Below, one piece after another: positions 42,453 to 53,408 of a DNA stretch of 64,000 nucleotides. Origin of the DNA: Trissonchulus latispiculum. Taxonomy: Eukaryota > Nematoda > Enoplea > Enoplida > Ironidae. The translations under genes were made by a program, and so were the position numbers. The notes below the pieces were generated by a model that worked only from the letters and a program-made list of their open reading frames with translations, had not been told where the DNA came from and searched no databases. The stretch is from positions 1 to 64,000 of the forward strand of contig JASAND010023014.1 of NCBI GenBank assembly GCA_030248195.1. The letters run 5' to 3'. Position 1 is the first letter of the stretch, and each line of letters begins with the position of its first letter.

Positions 42453-43183
42453 TAGGGCTGTTCCCGGGCCGTGTAGCGGGCTCCGGGCCAGGGCCAGCCC
42501 GGAGTATGCCCAGCTCGAAAATTTTTTGATTCCCGGTCCGCAAGGTCTCAAACTCCCGGCCCACTACAAGGCCCGATCAAACCTCCGAGCCCTCCGGGCT
42601 CACCCGGCCCACCGGGCTCATCGTGACCAAGTCTTGGCTGGGTTATTGGCTCTTCTTAATCACAGATGATAAGTGTCTTTTTAGCAAAGTCGTCTAAGTC
42701 GAATTTCAAGAAATTAGAAGGGCTCATAAACAGACAAATTGGCAGTAGTAATTTTACATTCAGATGCAATAGATCAAGTTTCAAAAGTTAAGCACGATCG
42801 TGAGTAAGGGTAAAACATTTGTTGCAATGGCATAAGGTACATATAAAACTTAGGACTTTCACATAAGTTTAAATTTATGCGACATCAGATATATTAAGGC
42901 TAAGACTAAAAGACTAAGGCACAGACTATTAAACTGTGCTTAAACCATAACCCATAAATCATGTAACAAAGCTACTTGTATAACAGAGGATTCCATAAAA
43001 AGTAAATTTGTGTGTGTAACTCTGAGCGGTCAGATTTCGAATATCATATCGGCATTGGTTCGGACAGTCCGGGCCTTGTAGCGGGCTCCGGGCCGGTCCG
43101 ACACGGGAGTGTAGCGGGCTACGGGCCCGGCCCGGAGGAGTCAGTGAGCCCGGACCCGAGAATCTCTTGTCGGAGCAGCCCTA
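42453..43183. mobile_element. hAT-like MITE with CCGGGC-repeat ends
   Basis: Left end TAGGGCTGTTCC and inverted right end TAGGGCTGCTCC pair well. Both subterminal regions are crowded with CCGGGC/GCCCGG and TAGCGGGCT motifs. The core is AT-rich and non-coding. Flanking 8-mers (GTGATAGC, GTGTAAAA) match only partly. Confidence 0.7.
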
Positions 43184-44330
43184 GTGTAAAATATGAGGGA
43201 GCTAGGGATTTTAACCGCTGAGCTCAAGCCCCAATTTTACAAGTGGAACCGTGCGCAAGACGCTGACCTGCGACTGCGGATGGAGATATTTAGTCCAGGC
43301 GGCTCTCTACCACCGACTTGCCTCGCCAAGGGGGAAATGGACACTCTTTGGGGGACGCCTACGGGGCGCCTAACAAAATTGGGGGGACACGCACACAAAA
43401 ATAGGCTCAGTTATAAGTCAGCCCCGGGCTATTCCCAGAGCTCTACCTAGCTAGACAAAGAGATCAAAACTAGTAAAGCTTAGTAAAAAGAATTAAATAA
43501 AATAGTTAAAAGACAACTGACGAGTTTATTGGGACAACACAGGGCAAGGATATAACAAGAGAGTCCGTCCGGCGGTATCCAGACAAGACCGGCAAGGTAC
43601 AGCGGGCTACCCGCACAGCATACGGGAAAAGGACACGGAGAAAAGTACAGACAAAAAAGGGGGGAAGGGGACCAGCAACAAATAGGACAACACAAAAATG
43701 CAACAAAATAGGGGGAGGGAGGTTAGCCAAGTTAGACCCCGGGGGGAAGAAAGGGAAAACGGGGGCAACCCCGCGAAGTTAGGCCGGAATGGGGAGGGAA
43801 AGGGTTAGAAGTCAATTAAGGGATAAGTAAAAAGAGGGGAGATTAGAGCAAAAGAAGGGGTTAGGGATTAAATTAAAAAGGGTTTTTAAAGAAAAAGGAA
43901 AAAATAGAGACTTACGCTTTTAGGTGTAGACGGCAAAAAGGGTGGGGCCCCAATCTCAAGAACCGACCTCTCGCTGACTTCAAAATCTCCCAACTGACTA
44001 AAGGGTGATGTAATCATTCAAGGAGAATTTTGTCATGCGTTGGGAACGGGAGGGTCTATCTTCGCTAAGCCAACAAGAAATGGAAATATGTGCAATGTTA
44101 AATTTGGGGTTTACATACAAAATAATACATAATTATCGGACTTCCCAACAATTATAAAAACACAATATTTATGGGGAATTTGGGGGGATTCTAAGGGAGT
44201 TTTAGGAAAACAGCGAAAGTGGGAATTAGGAAAGGACTTGGAAGGGGGGTAATAGCGGGGACGCTATTACCCACATTACACTAGTGATAGCAGAGTCGCT
44301 ATTACCCGTATTACATCTGCCTGAGGCGCT
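43184..44330. other. Purine-rich spacer
   Basis: Contains an A/G-rich stretch (about 43470-43960) and the second copy of the 70-bp direct repeat (44133-44205). No gene is supported; frames here are composition artefacts. Confidence 0.4.
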
Positions 44331-44340
44331 GGTTTTTTCT

Positions 44341-44480
44341 CGCTATCAAACATAGAACGAGTGAGCTTACCCCCGTTTCGACCAGGTATGCGGGGGGGGG
44401 CGTTAGCGAGCAGAGCATAGTTTTTGCTCTGATAAGAGAGAGCTTGCTTACTGGCATACTCTTATCATTATGTACTCTTG
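44341..44480 (+). repeat. Interspersed repeat, plus copy
   Basis: The order AACGAGTGAGCTTACC, GTTAGCGAGCAGAGCATAG, TTTTTGCTCT, and CTTATCATTATGTACTCTTG is found inverted at about 56690-56850, showing one repeat family in two orientations 12 kb apart. It abuts the conserved upstream block of gene 3. Confidence 0.65.
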
Positions 44481-44484
44481 GCAG

Positions 44485-44650
44485 TAGTGTCAGCTCGGAA
44501 ATATTTTCAGAAATGTTACTGCCCTACCCTATAGTCACCAACCAGTGACTGTGTTATGTAGTTAAAAACTAGGGGCAGACATATTTTCATTCAGTAACTA
44601 TAAAGCTTACTTCATGTGAAAGTTTTGTGCCACCACAAACTTGCGTTGAT
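44485..44650 (+). promoter_or_regulatory. Conserved upstream block of gene 3
   Basis: Shares TAGTGTCAG, CAGAAAT, CTGCCCTACCC and TTTTGTGCCAC in order with the block upstream of gene 2. A TATA-like ACTATAAAGC lies near 44598. Confidence 0.5.
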
Positions 44651-44878
44651 ATGATTAAGCACACCACGTTTGCATTAATCTTGTATGTCATTTATTGGAT
44701 TGAGTCGATTGAACACAGCGATTTCTGTAATGTTTATATGTTTCCCTATGTCCGTGAATTTGTTAGTCATGACGTTAGAATATATTTTGACTACAGAAAC
44801 GTAACCAGACTTGAGCTGATACTTGGGAAGTACTGCAATGAAATATTTAATACGGTGAGATTTTTGCCTCAAAAGCTT
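44651..44878 (+). CDS. Gene 3 exon 1: signal peptide and N-terminal ectodomain
   Basis: MIKH start shared with gene 2; the signal peptide core is TTFALILYVIYWI. SDFCNVYMFPYV is identical to gene 2, but the next 25 residues differ strongly and are two residues shorter, before GKYCNE and FLPQKL return. NVT is a glycosylation site. Donor GTGAGT follows CTT, phase 0. The spliced protein is about 345 residues. Confidence 0.8.
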
Positions 44879-45200
44879 GTGAGTTTTTGTTGATTGGAAT
44901 TGAGTCTGCTCCTCGTTGACAAATTTTGGACAGCTCATGTTATTGTCTTTATTGTAAAATCGATTGAGTTTGAGTTCGCAGACAGCATTCAGTTTCAGTT
45001 AATTGTAATGACCAATTACTTCAACCTTAAACTGACTCAGGATTCTACATGTTACCAATTGACGCTCTGTCTTATAACAAAAACTATGGATCTCTTGAAG
45101 GTGCTGGTATCCTTTTGTGCATAGTTTTTGTGGTGATTTTTTGAAACGCTATAACTTTCGCAATTTTAGGAGTTGGAAAACATTATCGTTTTAAAGCTTA
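44879..45200. other. Start of intron 1 of gene 3
   Basis: AT-rich intron sequence following the donor. Nothing specific is seen. Confidence 0.5.
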
Positions 45201-45226
45201 TAATTTATCTTCATAACGTAGCCTTA

Positions 45227-46076
45227 CGCCCGTTTGCACCAACGTCAAGATTATCTCAAGCTTAAGCTAGAGATAATCTTCAAGTTCAGGATTGACTTAG
45301 CTGTAGCTTATCTCTAACTCTGAGTTAGAGATTATCTCCTGCACCAACCGAAATTAGTTCGAGATTATCCGATCTACAGCTTAAGCTCGAGATTATCTCG
45401 AGTTAAGGATTAACCAATCAAACTTTATTTATGTGTCATGTGATGAACAGTTTCGCCAATCAAATTGGAACATTTCGTCTGTTTTATAGCATGACAGTTT
45501 GAATTTTGAAGGCGAAATCTGTCGATTACAAAATATTTACTTGGGCGGCATCAGCCGGGCACATGCGCCAGACTATATATTATTATTCAGTTTGAGCATT
45601 TTAATTAAAAAGGAAAGGATTGTTTGTAAATTCAAATACAAATTGGTTTAGATTTCAACGTTTAGAAACGGATACAAGATGAATAAATTCTTGCTTTCGA
45701 TGTTTCTAAAGTGTTTAGAAAATTAAAATGTTTTTGAATATATATCTATGAAAGCGTCTTTAATAAAGTGTTGTAAGCAAGGTATGGTGTTTATAAAGTA
45801 TAACAATGCACAAAACTTGCTTCTGAAATAGAAGAAATTTACACCAACAGCTCAAATTCAGGCATCTCTAATGGAAACCTCGAGATTATCCTGACTTAAT
45901 CCTACTCAGGGGTAGGATTGAAATTTCAGTAGTTATCTCTGTTCAGTTATCTCGAGCTCACGATTATCTCTAGTTTTAGTTGGTGCAATGCTCCGTGGAG
46001 ATAATCTCCAGTTAATCTTGAGTTAATCTCGAGATAATCTGAAGCTCGAGATTATCTCTTTTGGTGCAATCCAGTG
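45227..46076. mobile_element. TA-target MITE with GAGATAATCTC palindromes
   Basis: TA at 45225-45226 and 46077-46078 flank imperfect inverted ends that share TTGCACCAA. Both subterminal regions are filled with the palindrome GAGATAATCTC and variants. The uninterrupted right arm of the surrounding inverted repeat shows the empty site. TA duplication fits Tc1/mariner-type insertion. Non-coding. Confidence 0.8.
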
Positions 46077-46273
46077 TAAATATTGATTAGGCAGTGACAG
46101 ATCGAGGTCCCAACACTTTTGCGATAGCATAGCTTTTCACATGAGTTTACGAAACTAGCAACATTAGCACAAAACTATAGCACTCTCCACAAAATTCCCT
46201 CTTTTGGTCCAGTTTAAGTTTGCTTGACTTTAGCAAAGTTTTTCTGACATAGTGGCATCTGACAGGTTGACTC

Positions 46274-48487
46274 CAGAGTTGGAAGTGGGTCGGAATTTCG
46301 TGGCCCGCGGGTACCCGCGACCCGCGGATCTCTGACCTGCGACCCGCGACCCACTAAGATTTTGGCGACCCATTTGACCCACTTCTTTAATTTGGATATT
46401 TTCACATATTTAAGGGGGGGTCACTTTGGTCAAAAATCGATAGTCACGGATTTCGCTCATTTTCACACATAATATGCCCCCATATGTTCTCAAAAATAAC
46501 TTAGAATATTAGCGTTCGAAATCAAACTGTGACAGAGTTATTCAGGTTCAAAGCCGGAAAACTTGAAAATTCCGGTGATGAGCCCTGCAAGGTCAGGTGG
46601 AGACCAAACGCTACCGGAAACAGGGTTAACCGATACACCAAATTAAAGCCTTTACTAAGGTAATATTTAAATGCAGACGTGGCTCAAGGCCAGCTATCCT
46701 GGCGTTCATAATGCATGCTTGAGTGCTGCACTGACCTAACCTTGCAGGACTGCCCAGTATAACTTTAACTCGTTTTATCTTGCACAGACAACATTTTGGA
46801 TCCATGGTTGTATGAGAAAAGTTGCTCCTCGTTCCATTAGCTATCGATTGATACCCATTTTGTCTATATTTGGAAAAATTTTAAAATTGACATTTTTCAC
46901 CTATAAAGATCAAAGGTGCCGCCACAGCAGCATGTTCAATATTGACGCATTTGTTTTGGCCATATTATGTGACAGACATAGATATATTAATTAATCTGCC
47001 AAGTTTGGTGATTTTTACCACATAATGAGTGAGAAACTATCAAAAGAATGAGAAACTTATGAAAGATGGCCATTTTTAGCAAAATTTGCTGTTTTTGTGG
47101 CAAGTTTTTTGAGCTTACTGTAGATGATAGAAACATGCGAGTACTTTCATAAGACGTGGTTTTATGCGCAGAGTGCAGCTATCTATTGGCCGTTTCTGTA
47201 GCGCTTGCCAATCGTTCAGGACAAGCAAAAGAGTACCGTATGTCCTGTTTTTCATGGTCCAAAAATGGCCGATTTTCCAAAATTCTGACTTTAAAAATTC
47301 GCCAAAAATCCAATACTGAACACAATCGCTTCAGATGAGATAGCTGCACTCTACAATATGTCCTTAATGGTTCTGAAAAGGTTTCAGAGTTCTGACTCTT
47401 ATACAGCGAAAAATTTTTCTGCCACAAACTTTTTAACCTAACTTTTTCATTTTCCTATGTTTAACACATGTCGAGGTCACCTTTGAGGGCCTGTACAGAA
47501 GGATAGAAGCAATATTTCGCAAACCGCTCTTGTCTTGTTTCGCGGACCCATGGGGACTACAAAATATGTGAAAATAAGCAAAATCGGAGATGGTCGAAAA
47601 ATCGGCAAAAAAGTGACCCCCCCCTTAAGTTCTGTAAGCATGCATCTAGCAAAATTAACCTTTTAAACATGAACATAGTTAAGTATTATAATTTTCTAAC
47701 AAAAATTTGGCAAGTTCAAAGCTAACTCCACTAGATTTCGTCTTCGTTTTCGGTAGTTTTGAGCAAGATATGCTATCGCAAAGGTGTTGGCACCTCGATC
47801 TGTCACTGTCTAATCAATATTTAGGTTACGTTATGAAGATAAATTGCATTTACTTGTAGCAATTTCAGCAAAAAGTTCAGCCCCCATTCTGGTTAATTTT
47901 TTACAGCTGCGTAACGTCTACCCCAGGAGTATTTATGTATTACTGTACTGTCCACTCCCAACTTGGATATGGTAGCAAACTACCATTTTAGTGGTTTATA
48001 TCATACACATTATTCACTAGTCCCAAGAGTACATAGTACAAATTAAATTCGGAATGATCATAACTCGTAGAACTAAGTCAATATTTTAAGCTTGACATGT
48101 AAATGTCTACTGGAGGAAGCTGTTTTTCACGCTCTGTAGTCTGTAGTAAGCTATCAGCATTGTTTTTACAGAAACGGTTTGCCAGAAAATCAGTGGCATT
48201 AAAAGCTTTCAGTGATAATAAAATATTTATGCCAATGAGTATGTCAGGGAAATATTACTGAAATATTTTTGACTGAAGATTCAAGACAGATTCAATAGAA
48301 ATAAACAATTTTATCATAAAAGCAATATTATAATGTGTATAAACGCATTCAAAAGAGCCGAAAGTTAAAGAAAAATTGAAAATTTAACATAAATTGTAAA
48401 TTTTCTGGTAAAATTAGCGCAAAATTTAGCGAAAACTTGGTGTGGACAAAAATACTCTTGACCAGCTCCGACCCACTTCCAACTCTG
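46274..48487. mobile_element. hAT-like element with CAGAGTTGG ends
   Basis: CAGAGTTGGAAGTGGGTCGG at the left is matched exactly by the inverted right end. Subterminal GCGACCC/GGGTACCCGCG motifs follow at the left. The flanking 8-mers (GTTGACTC and CTATGGAC) do not match, and the right arm of another inverted repeat (47785-47850) lies inside, so the structure has been rearranged. No transposase frame. Confidence 0.7.
46414..47624. mobile_element. TTAA-flanked element with GGGGGGGTCACTTT ends
   Basis: TTAA at 46410-46413 and 47625-47628 flank inverted GGGGGGGTCACTTT ends. A second internal inverted pair, AGAGTGCAGCTATCT (47169-47183) and its complement (about 47336-47350), lies inside. TTAA duplication points to piggyBac-type insertion. 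Non-coding. Confidence 0.8.
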
Positions 48488-49540
48488 CTATGGACAAAAA
48501 AATCATCGATTTCTCAAACCTGTCGAATCGGTCAAAATTTTTTCTTGTGCCATGATATCCCAGCTCATAGGAATTGATGAAATGGGCAATTAGACCGCGT
48601 ATCGGTTGAGTATAAATAAACGAAAATTGTCCGTCCGATTTGGCAATTATTTTGAAAAAACTGATTTCCTCGAAAATGGCCGTTTTTGACCCCAAAAATG
48701 GTTTTTGCTTATACTGACTTAACCACAAGAGATAGCTCAAAGGTTGTAAGAGCAAAAATGTTTGTTTTTGTACCCTATTTCCATCCATAACAACCAATGA
48801 GGTGTATGCTGCTGTGAGTATAATGCCAAAAACAAAATTTCTTATCTTTTCAGCTAAAAATGTGGGACTGGTCCCAGAATGTTAAAGAGCACCAAGACAG
48901 CATATTTGGAAGGTTTCATCTACTTTCATAGAGAATTAAAGCCTTTATAGTCAAATTATACAAGATGAAACCACCACCTTAAATGGCAGGTCCGCGCATT
49001 AAAGGGTTCAAGTCCGCCTGAGTCGCGTTATCCAATTATGTCGTTTGGGTCTGGTTCATAAAATTCCTTTGTCAGTTGAGTTTGGCCAGGAAAACGATTG
49101 GGTCATATCGTGCTGGGTCTTTTTTAATTAATCGTGAATCTGAGTCAAAATATAGCAACGTCGGAATTTTAGGGGAAAGAATAAGAAACTAAATAGAATC
49201 AGTTCTTTAAATAAAGAAAAAGAAATTCCAATTCAATTTTCTTTGATTTAAAGAAGAAGACAAAGAAAAGCGGGTTCCTTTTAATTGCTTTCTACTTTGT
49301 CTTCCCAAATCCATTGCCATCTTAAGTTCCCTAAAAACCGAATTGAAAGTGACAGGTGCAACATCTCAAACATAAGCTAGCAGGAGTCCTTCGCAAAGGA
49401 TCACTAGGTTGGGCTCCTTGCGCAAGATTGACTGACAGCTGAAACTTAAGACAGCATAAATGATCTTTTCCTTCTTTAAATTAAGAATATTTTATTATTA
49501 TTAATTATTTAATTATGATGCCTGCATAAGCTAAATTTAG
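48488..49540. other. Intron 1 of gene 3, unannotated part
   Basis: AT-rich intron sequence without supportable features. Confidence 0.4.
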
Positions 49541-49638
49541 TTGCGGGCCACCGCGGGCGAAATTTAATTGGTGCGGGCGGCAGGCCGGCACTATTCGGAC
49601 CAAGAATCTGAGCGCGGGCTGCGGGTTGGGTGCGGGCC

Positions 49639-50841
49639 CAGGGTTGGAAGTGGGTAGCGGGTACCCACGGGTACCCGCGGGTACCCGCGAGTACCCGCGG
49701 GTAATAGAAAATTTGCTACCCGCAGGCTACCCGCGCGGGTAGTTGCGGGTATCTCTTGTTGATATATTCAGTAAAACTCTAACACATTTCCGTAAAGTGT
49801 TCGGAAAAAGGAATTCATGTTGGTGATTTCAAAAATTCGCTAATTTTGGCTGGGTGCCCTTCTCCACGACTATTTTCAGCGCATATGGGCCCTTGATTAA
49901 ACTTGTTCTATTTGGTTATATCCAGAAACGTAATCATAAGCTATGTTGTGTTGCCATGTTGTGATCCGACAGCATGTATGTATATGCTGTACATTGATCG
50001 AGATCTCAACTTGCATTTCTTGCTTTCAGTAAGCAAATAAACTTTATTTTTCAGCGAACCGTTTGCTTTACGTGCCGTTTTTGTTATACTTTTTTGAGAT
50101 TGAGATTTAAATAGACTAGTCGTTACTACTTTAGACTTGTAACATGGGTCTTTTTCGAGACTACATGAGCGCAACATTAATTTCTTGTAGAGATGCACCG
50201 GGCCGGGGCCGAGACCGGGGCCTGAAAGCTGTGGGTCTAAATAAGAGAATTTTCTTAAAAATTAAGATTTTGCTATAATTTCAAGTATATATCGACACAA
50301 TTACTAGTGTTTTTCATTCAAATCGATGACTAATATAATATAACATAACTAATAACTAATATAGTATCTACCAATTAAAACTTAATTTTGACTTTTAAAA
50401 TTCCGAAAAATTGCCAAAAAAGTACAAAATTTTGGTCCCGGTCGGCATCGGGCTAAATCATCGAGACTGACATTGGGAGCCAAGTTCAGGTGCATCTCTA
50501 TTAATTAAACGTATCAGTTAGCTTAAGTTTTCAAACTTTTCGAAAACGTTTTGGTACTTTTTCGGCAACCTTCGGCAAGTTGAATTAATTTCAATATTTC
50601 AGCAACCCATCTCAATACACTATTAGGTAAAGTAGTTTGGAAGCTTTAAATCAAAGTTTATTTTTAATTATTGACATTTTTTAATAAATTTAACAACACA
50701 GTAATCGTATGCAACTCGAAAAATTTTGCGGGTATCTTGCGGGAATCAGTTGGCTGCGGGCCGCGGGCCGCGGGGCGGGTACCAGCGTGCGGGTAGCGGG
50801 GCGGGACGGGCCGCCAAAATGGTACCCGCTTCCAACTCTGT
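49639..50841. mobile_element. hAT-like MITE with GGGTACCCGC ends
   Basis: Left end CAGGGTTGGAAGTGGGTA and inverted right end CAGAGTTGGAAGCGGGTACC. Flanks TGCGGGCC (49631-49638) and AGCGGGCC (50842-50849) agree at 7 of 8 positions, fitting a hAT duplication. Dense GCGGGTACCCGC palindromes occupy 49655-49760 and 50730-50830. A further hAT-like element is nested inside. Confidence 0.8.
50188..50500. mobile_element. Short hAT-like MITE nested in the 49639 element
   Basis: TAGAGATGCACC at the left matches the inverted GGTGCATCTCTA at the right exactly. GGGCCGGGGCC-type motifs sit inside both ends. No matching 8-bp duplication was found. Confidence 0.75.
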
Positions 50842-50957
50842 AGCGGGCCGCAAATTTCGGCCCGCGTGCAACACTGTTTTCAGGTCTGTGCTGTTTATGA
50901 CTTTCCTGTTTTCACAATTAACACATTCTTTCGATATCTCAAGTTTGTCTATTTCAG

Positions 50958-51148
50958 ACAGGAGATATCATTGACATGATATACGATCCCAAATCTCATC
51001 TGTGGGAATTTTCATACAATAACACAAACGAAACTGGAAGAGCCCATTTGGGTAGAGCATTGATGCAGCTTCGGCGAAAACAACACACATTCAAAATACA
51101 TCGCACCAGAGAATTTAGCTTAGACCGCGACTTGCCACTAATAATCAA
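50958..51148 (+). CDS. Gene 3 exon 2: central ectodomain
   Basis: Acceptor TTTGTCTATTTCAG ends at 50957; phases 0 and 2, 63 codons plus two bases, donor GTGCGT. It encodes TGDIIDMIYDPKSHLWEFSY and an NETGRA site. The first 30 residues align well with gene 2; the second half is much more diverged and one residue longer. Confidence 0.8.
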
Positions 51149-51562
51149 GTGCGTCATAATATATTAATGTTGCCTTGATTATCCGCTGGAAGCACATTAT
51201 ACTTCTTTATTTAACTTTAATAATTGGGGAGTGGGGACCCTTTGCGGATTTCTTGAGTTCTTAAGCCCTGCACCACGCAACAAGTTTGCTTGGTTTCCAG
51301 AAGGCATTCTTATCCAATGCATACATTTATTCTTGAATAGTTTTATAATGGCGGTATAGGAGAAAAAGTATGGTTTGCTTAAATTTGTAGGTGTCGTGAT
51401 CTGGATTCGTTTGTGTAATTCGCCTAATGCTACCCTCTTTATTATATTTTGCTTTCTAATTGCTGTCAGTCATATTGGCTGACGCTATGTAACAGGATCC
51501 GTGATATTATTTCGATGGAAAAGGTTTTGTTATTATTGCTTTTACATTTTTCGTCATTTCAG
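51149..51562. other. Intron 2 of gene 3
   Basis: Compact intron with GTGCGT donor and CATTTCAG acceptor; no repeat as large as those in the homologous gene 2 intron. Confidence 0.7.
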
Positions 51563-52181
51563 TCCGGTGGATCCCACAATAGAGCCTGGCTGCGATCCTG
51601 CAATTCTGGTGAAATCTACGTCTCCGCTTAGCCATTTCTATCCAGAGTTTGTTGCGAATTTATCCTGTGATTTGTTCACTACAACCACAACCACCACAAG
51701 CACTACGCCAGCTACTACAACCGTTAATACTACTACTACGACTACCACAACCACTACTTCTGCTACTAATGCCGCCACAACTACTACCTCTACCAGTACC
51801 GCGACTACACGTACTTCAACCACTGTATTGCCAGCACTAAGAACAACAATAAGTTCTGGTTTCCGTGCTTCCGTAGGAACCAAAAAAGCATTAGAAGCGT
51901 CAACTCATGCAAAAAGGACCACTGCCAGTAAAAATTTGAAACCAACTACTGCAAACGGAACCAAAGCTCAGGAAAGTAAAACGAATAGGAAAGGGAAAGT
52001 CATGTCAGTAGTTGCTGTGTCGCTGCTATTCCTGTTGATGTTGGCCATCATTGGAATCGTGATGCTGGTGCTGGAAAGAGGTTGTGGAAAGAAATCAAAA
52101 CAGAAAACGAAATCATCTCTCTTAAACAGACTTCCCTGGCGAAAAAGAACTCCTCCTAAAGTCCCTAAAAACAATTTATGA
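51563..52181 (+). CDS. Gene 3 exon 3: stalk, transmembrane helix and tail
   Basis: Phase 2 start, PVDPTIEPGCDP, an NLSC site, a Thr-rich stalk interrupted by SATNAA, helix at residues about 286-310 and a 35-residue basic tail ending KVPKNNL. From AQESKTNRKGKV to GCGKKSKQ the protein is identical to gene 1, and the DNA is nearly so at silent sites too. Confidence 0.82.
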
Positions 52182-52233
52182 CATAAATTTAGGAAAAAAC
52201 ATGTCATTTTAATTTGCGGAGAAATTTAATTTA

Positions 52234-52366
52234 TAGCGGAGAGGTAGCGTGCACTGCTTGAGAGTCAGCCAGCCCAGGCTCAATCCCCGCTCTGAGCAGT
52301 ATTCTTCAGTTCTTCTAATCATTATTTCAACCTTTCACAGTAAAGTACCATCGAATAGAGCTGAAC
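52234..52366 (+). repeat. tRNA-derived SINE, copy 2
   Basis: A box TAGCGGAGAGG (52234-52244) fits the pol III consensus exactly and B box GGCTCAATCCC (52277-52287) fits closely; AGCGG and CCGCT at the tRNA-like ends could pair. The body matches the copy at 41106. It follows the gene 3 stop by about 50 bases. Confidence 0.8.
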
Positions 52367-52845
52367 TTGGTGCAAGAATTTACTGTGGCGTGCAAGTATT
52401 TTCTATTTACTACGGCCTTGTATTTATTGTCTTTAGTAATATAACTTGTATTGTGTACTTTATATATTCTATGTGATGTGAAATGTGATGGGGGTACCCC
52501 CCCAACCCCCCCCCCAGAATTCGGACCTCAGAAATTTCGTAAAGTGGCCAAAAAATGCTAAATCTTCTGTAATTTTGCCCTTTTTTCATCAAAATAAGGC
52601 ATGTTCTTAACGTTTTAGGCGTTTTTGCACCGTTTAAAAGCGATTTTATGTCAAAATTTTAGAAAAATTTATCAAAAAATGACCATATTTCGACCAAATT
52701 TAGTTAACTTTTTGGGTCCAAAAATTGTTGGGGGGGGGGGTTCGGAGGGGATCCAAAAGTTGGGGAAAAGTAAGTCAAAAATCTAGGGGGAGGTAAATTT
52801 TGTCGAAAGTGTTGGGGGGCTACCCCCCTCCAACCCCCCCCCCCT
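52367..52845. other. Spacer with C/G-homopolymer motifs
   Basis: Contains two of three copies of a TACCCCCC...AACCCCCC motif (52490, 52821; third at 53555). No gene. Confidence 0.4.
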
Positions 52846-53254
52846 CAGGGGCGGATCCAGGGGGGGCGGGGGCGGGGCGGCCACCCCCCCCCCGTCGCGA
52901 TTCGAAGGTAGGAAAAATTAAGGAGAGAAAGAGGAAAAAGTGTAAAAAAACCAAACAATTTCGCGCCTTCGCGCGAATTTTCTACTTTTTAACCGCATAT
53001 TTATTGTATTTGTGAAGAAAAAGCTTGAAATGCATCCGGTTTTTCGGAAAAATTACCGTTTTTGCCTAAAAATGTCAAGAATTTTAAAAAATTTGTTCAG
53101 TTCTTCAGTATAGAAAGAATTGAAGATCCGTAGGCCGATTTTATTGCAAAAACAAAAAATTTCTTCAACTTCTTGGGAGCTACGCCCCCACACCCCCCGC
53201 TGGAAAAGTTTTACCGCCGCCCCCCCTCGTCACGAAATCCTGGATCCGCCAGTG
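52846..53254. mobile_element. hAT-like MITE with CAGGGGCGGATCC ends
   Basis: Left end CAGGGGCGGATCCAGG and inverted right end CACTGGCGGATCCAGG. C/G-homopolymer subterminal regions surround an AT-rich core. Ends of this CAGGGGCGGATCC type are widespread in animal hAT elements. The flanks are C-runs, so the target duplication cannot be judged. Confidence 0.75.
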
Positions 53255-53344
53255 CCCCCCTAAGGAAACTATGTTTGAGACCCCCAAGCCAGATTTGGAC
53301 TTTTTACTCTCTCCCCTAACCCAAACAGGTGGTAAATATATACA

Positions 53345-53346
<2 letters not shown>

Positions 53347-53404
<58 letters not shown>

Positions 53405-53406
53405 TG
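53347..53406. repeat. (TA)n microsatellite
   Basis: A long TA dinucleotide run with single G interruptions. Tyr/Ile-repeat frames across it are not genes. Confidence 0.95.
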
Positions 53407-53408
53407 TA

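Larger units (their letters stand above)
45202..47850. repeat. Inverted repeat pair (about 65-bp arms), left arm split by a MITE
   Basis: The left arm AATTTATCTTCATAACGTAG is interrupted at 45227-46076, then resumes with AAATATTGATTAGGCAGTGA and the GATCGAGG...TTTGCGATAGC segment (to about 46135). The inverted right arm is at about 47785-47850 and is uninterrupted, so the arms predate the MITE insertion. The element would carry CAGTGACAG near its arms; its superfamily is unknown. Confidence 0.65.
49541..50878. mobile_element. hAT-like element remnant with GCGGGCC motifs, host of the 49639 insertion
   Basis: GCGGGCC/GGCCCGC motifs lie on both sides of the element at 49639-50841, and the right end closes CGTGCAACACTG, a CAGTGTTG-type end. 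I could not find the left end. Confidence 0.4.
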
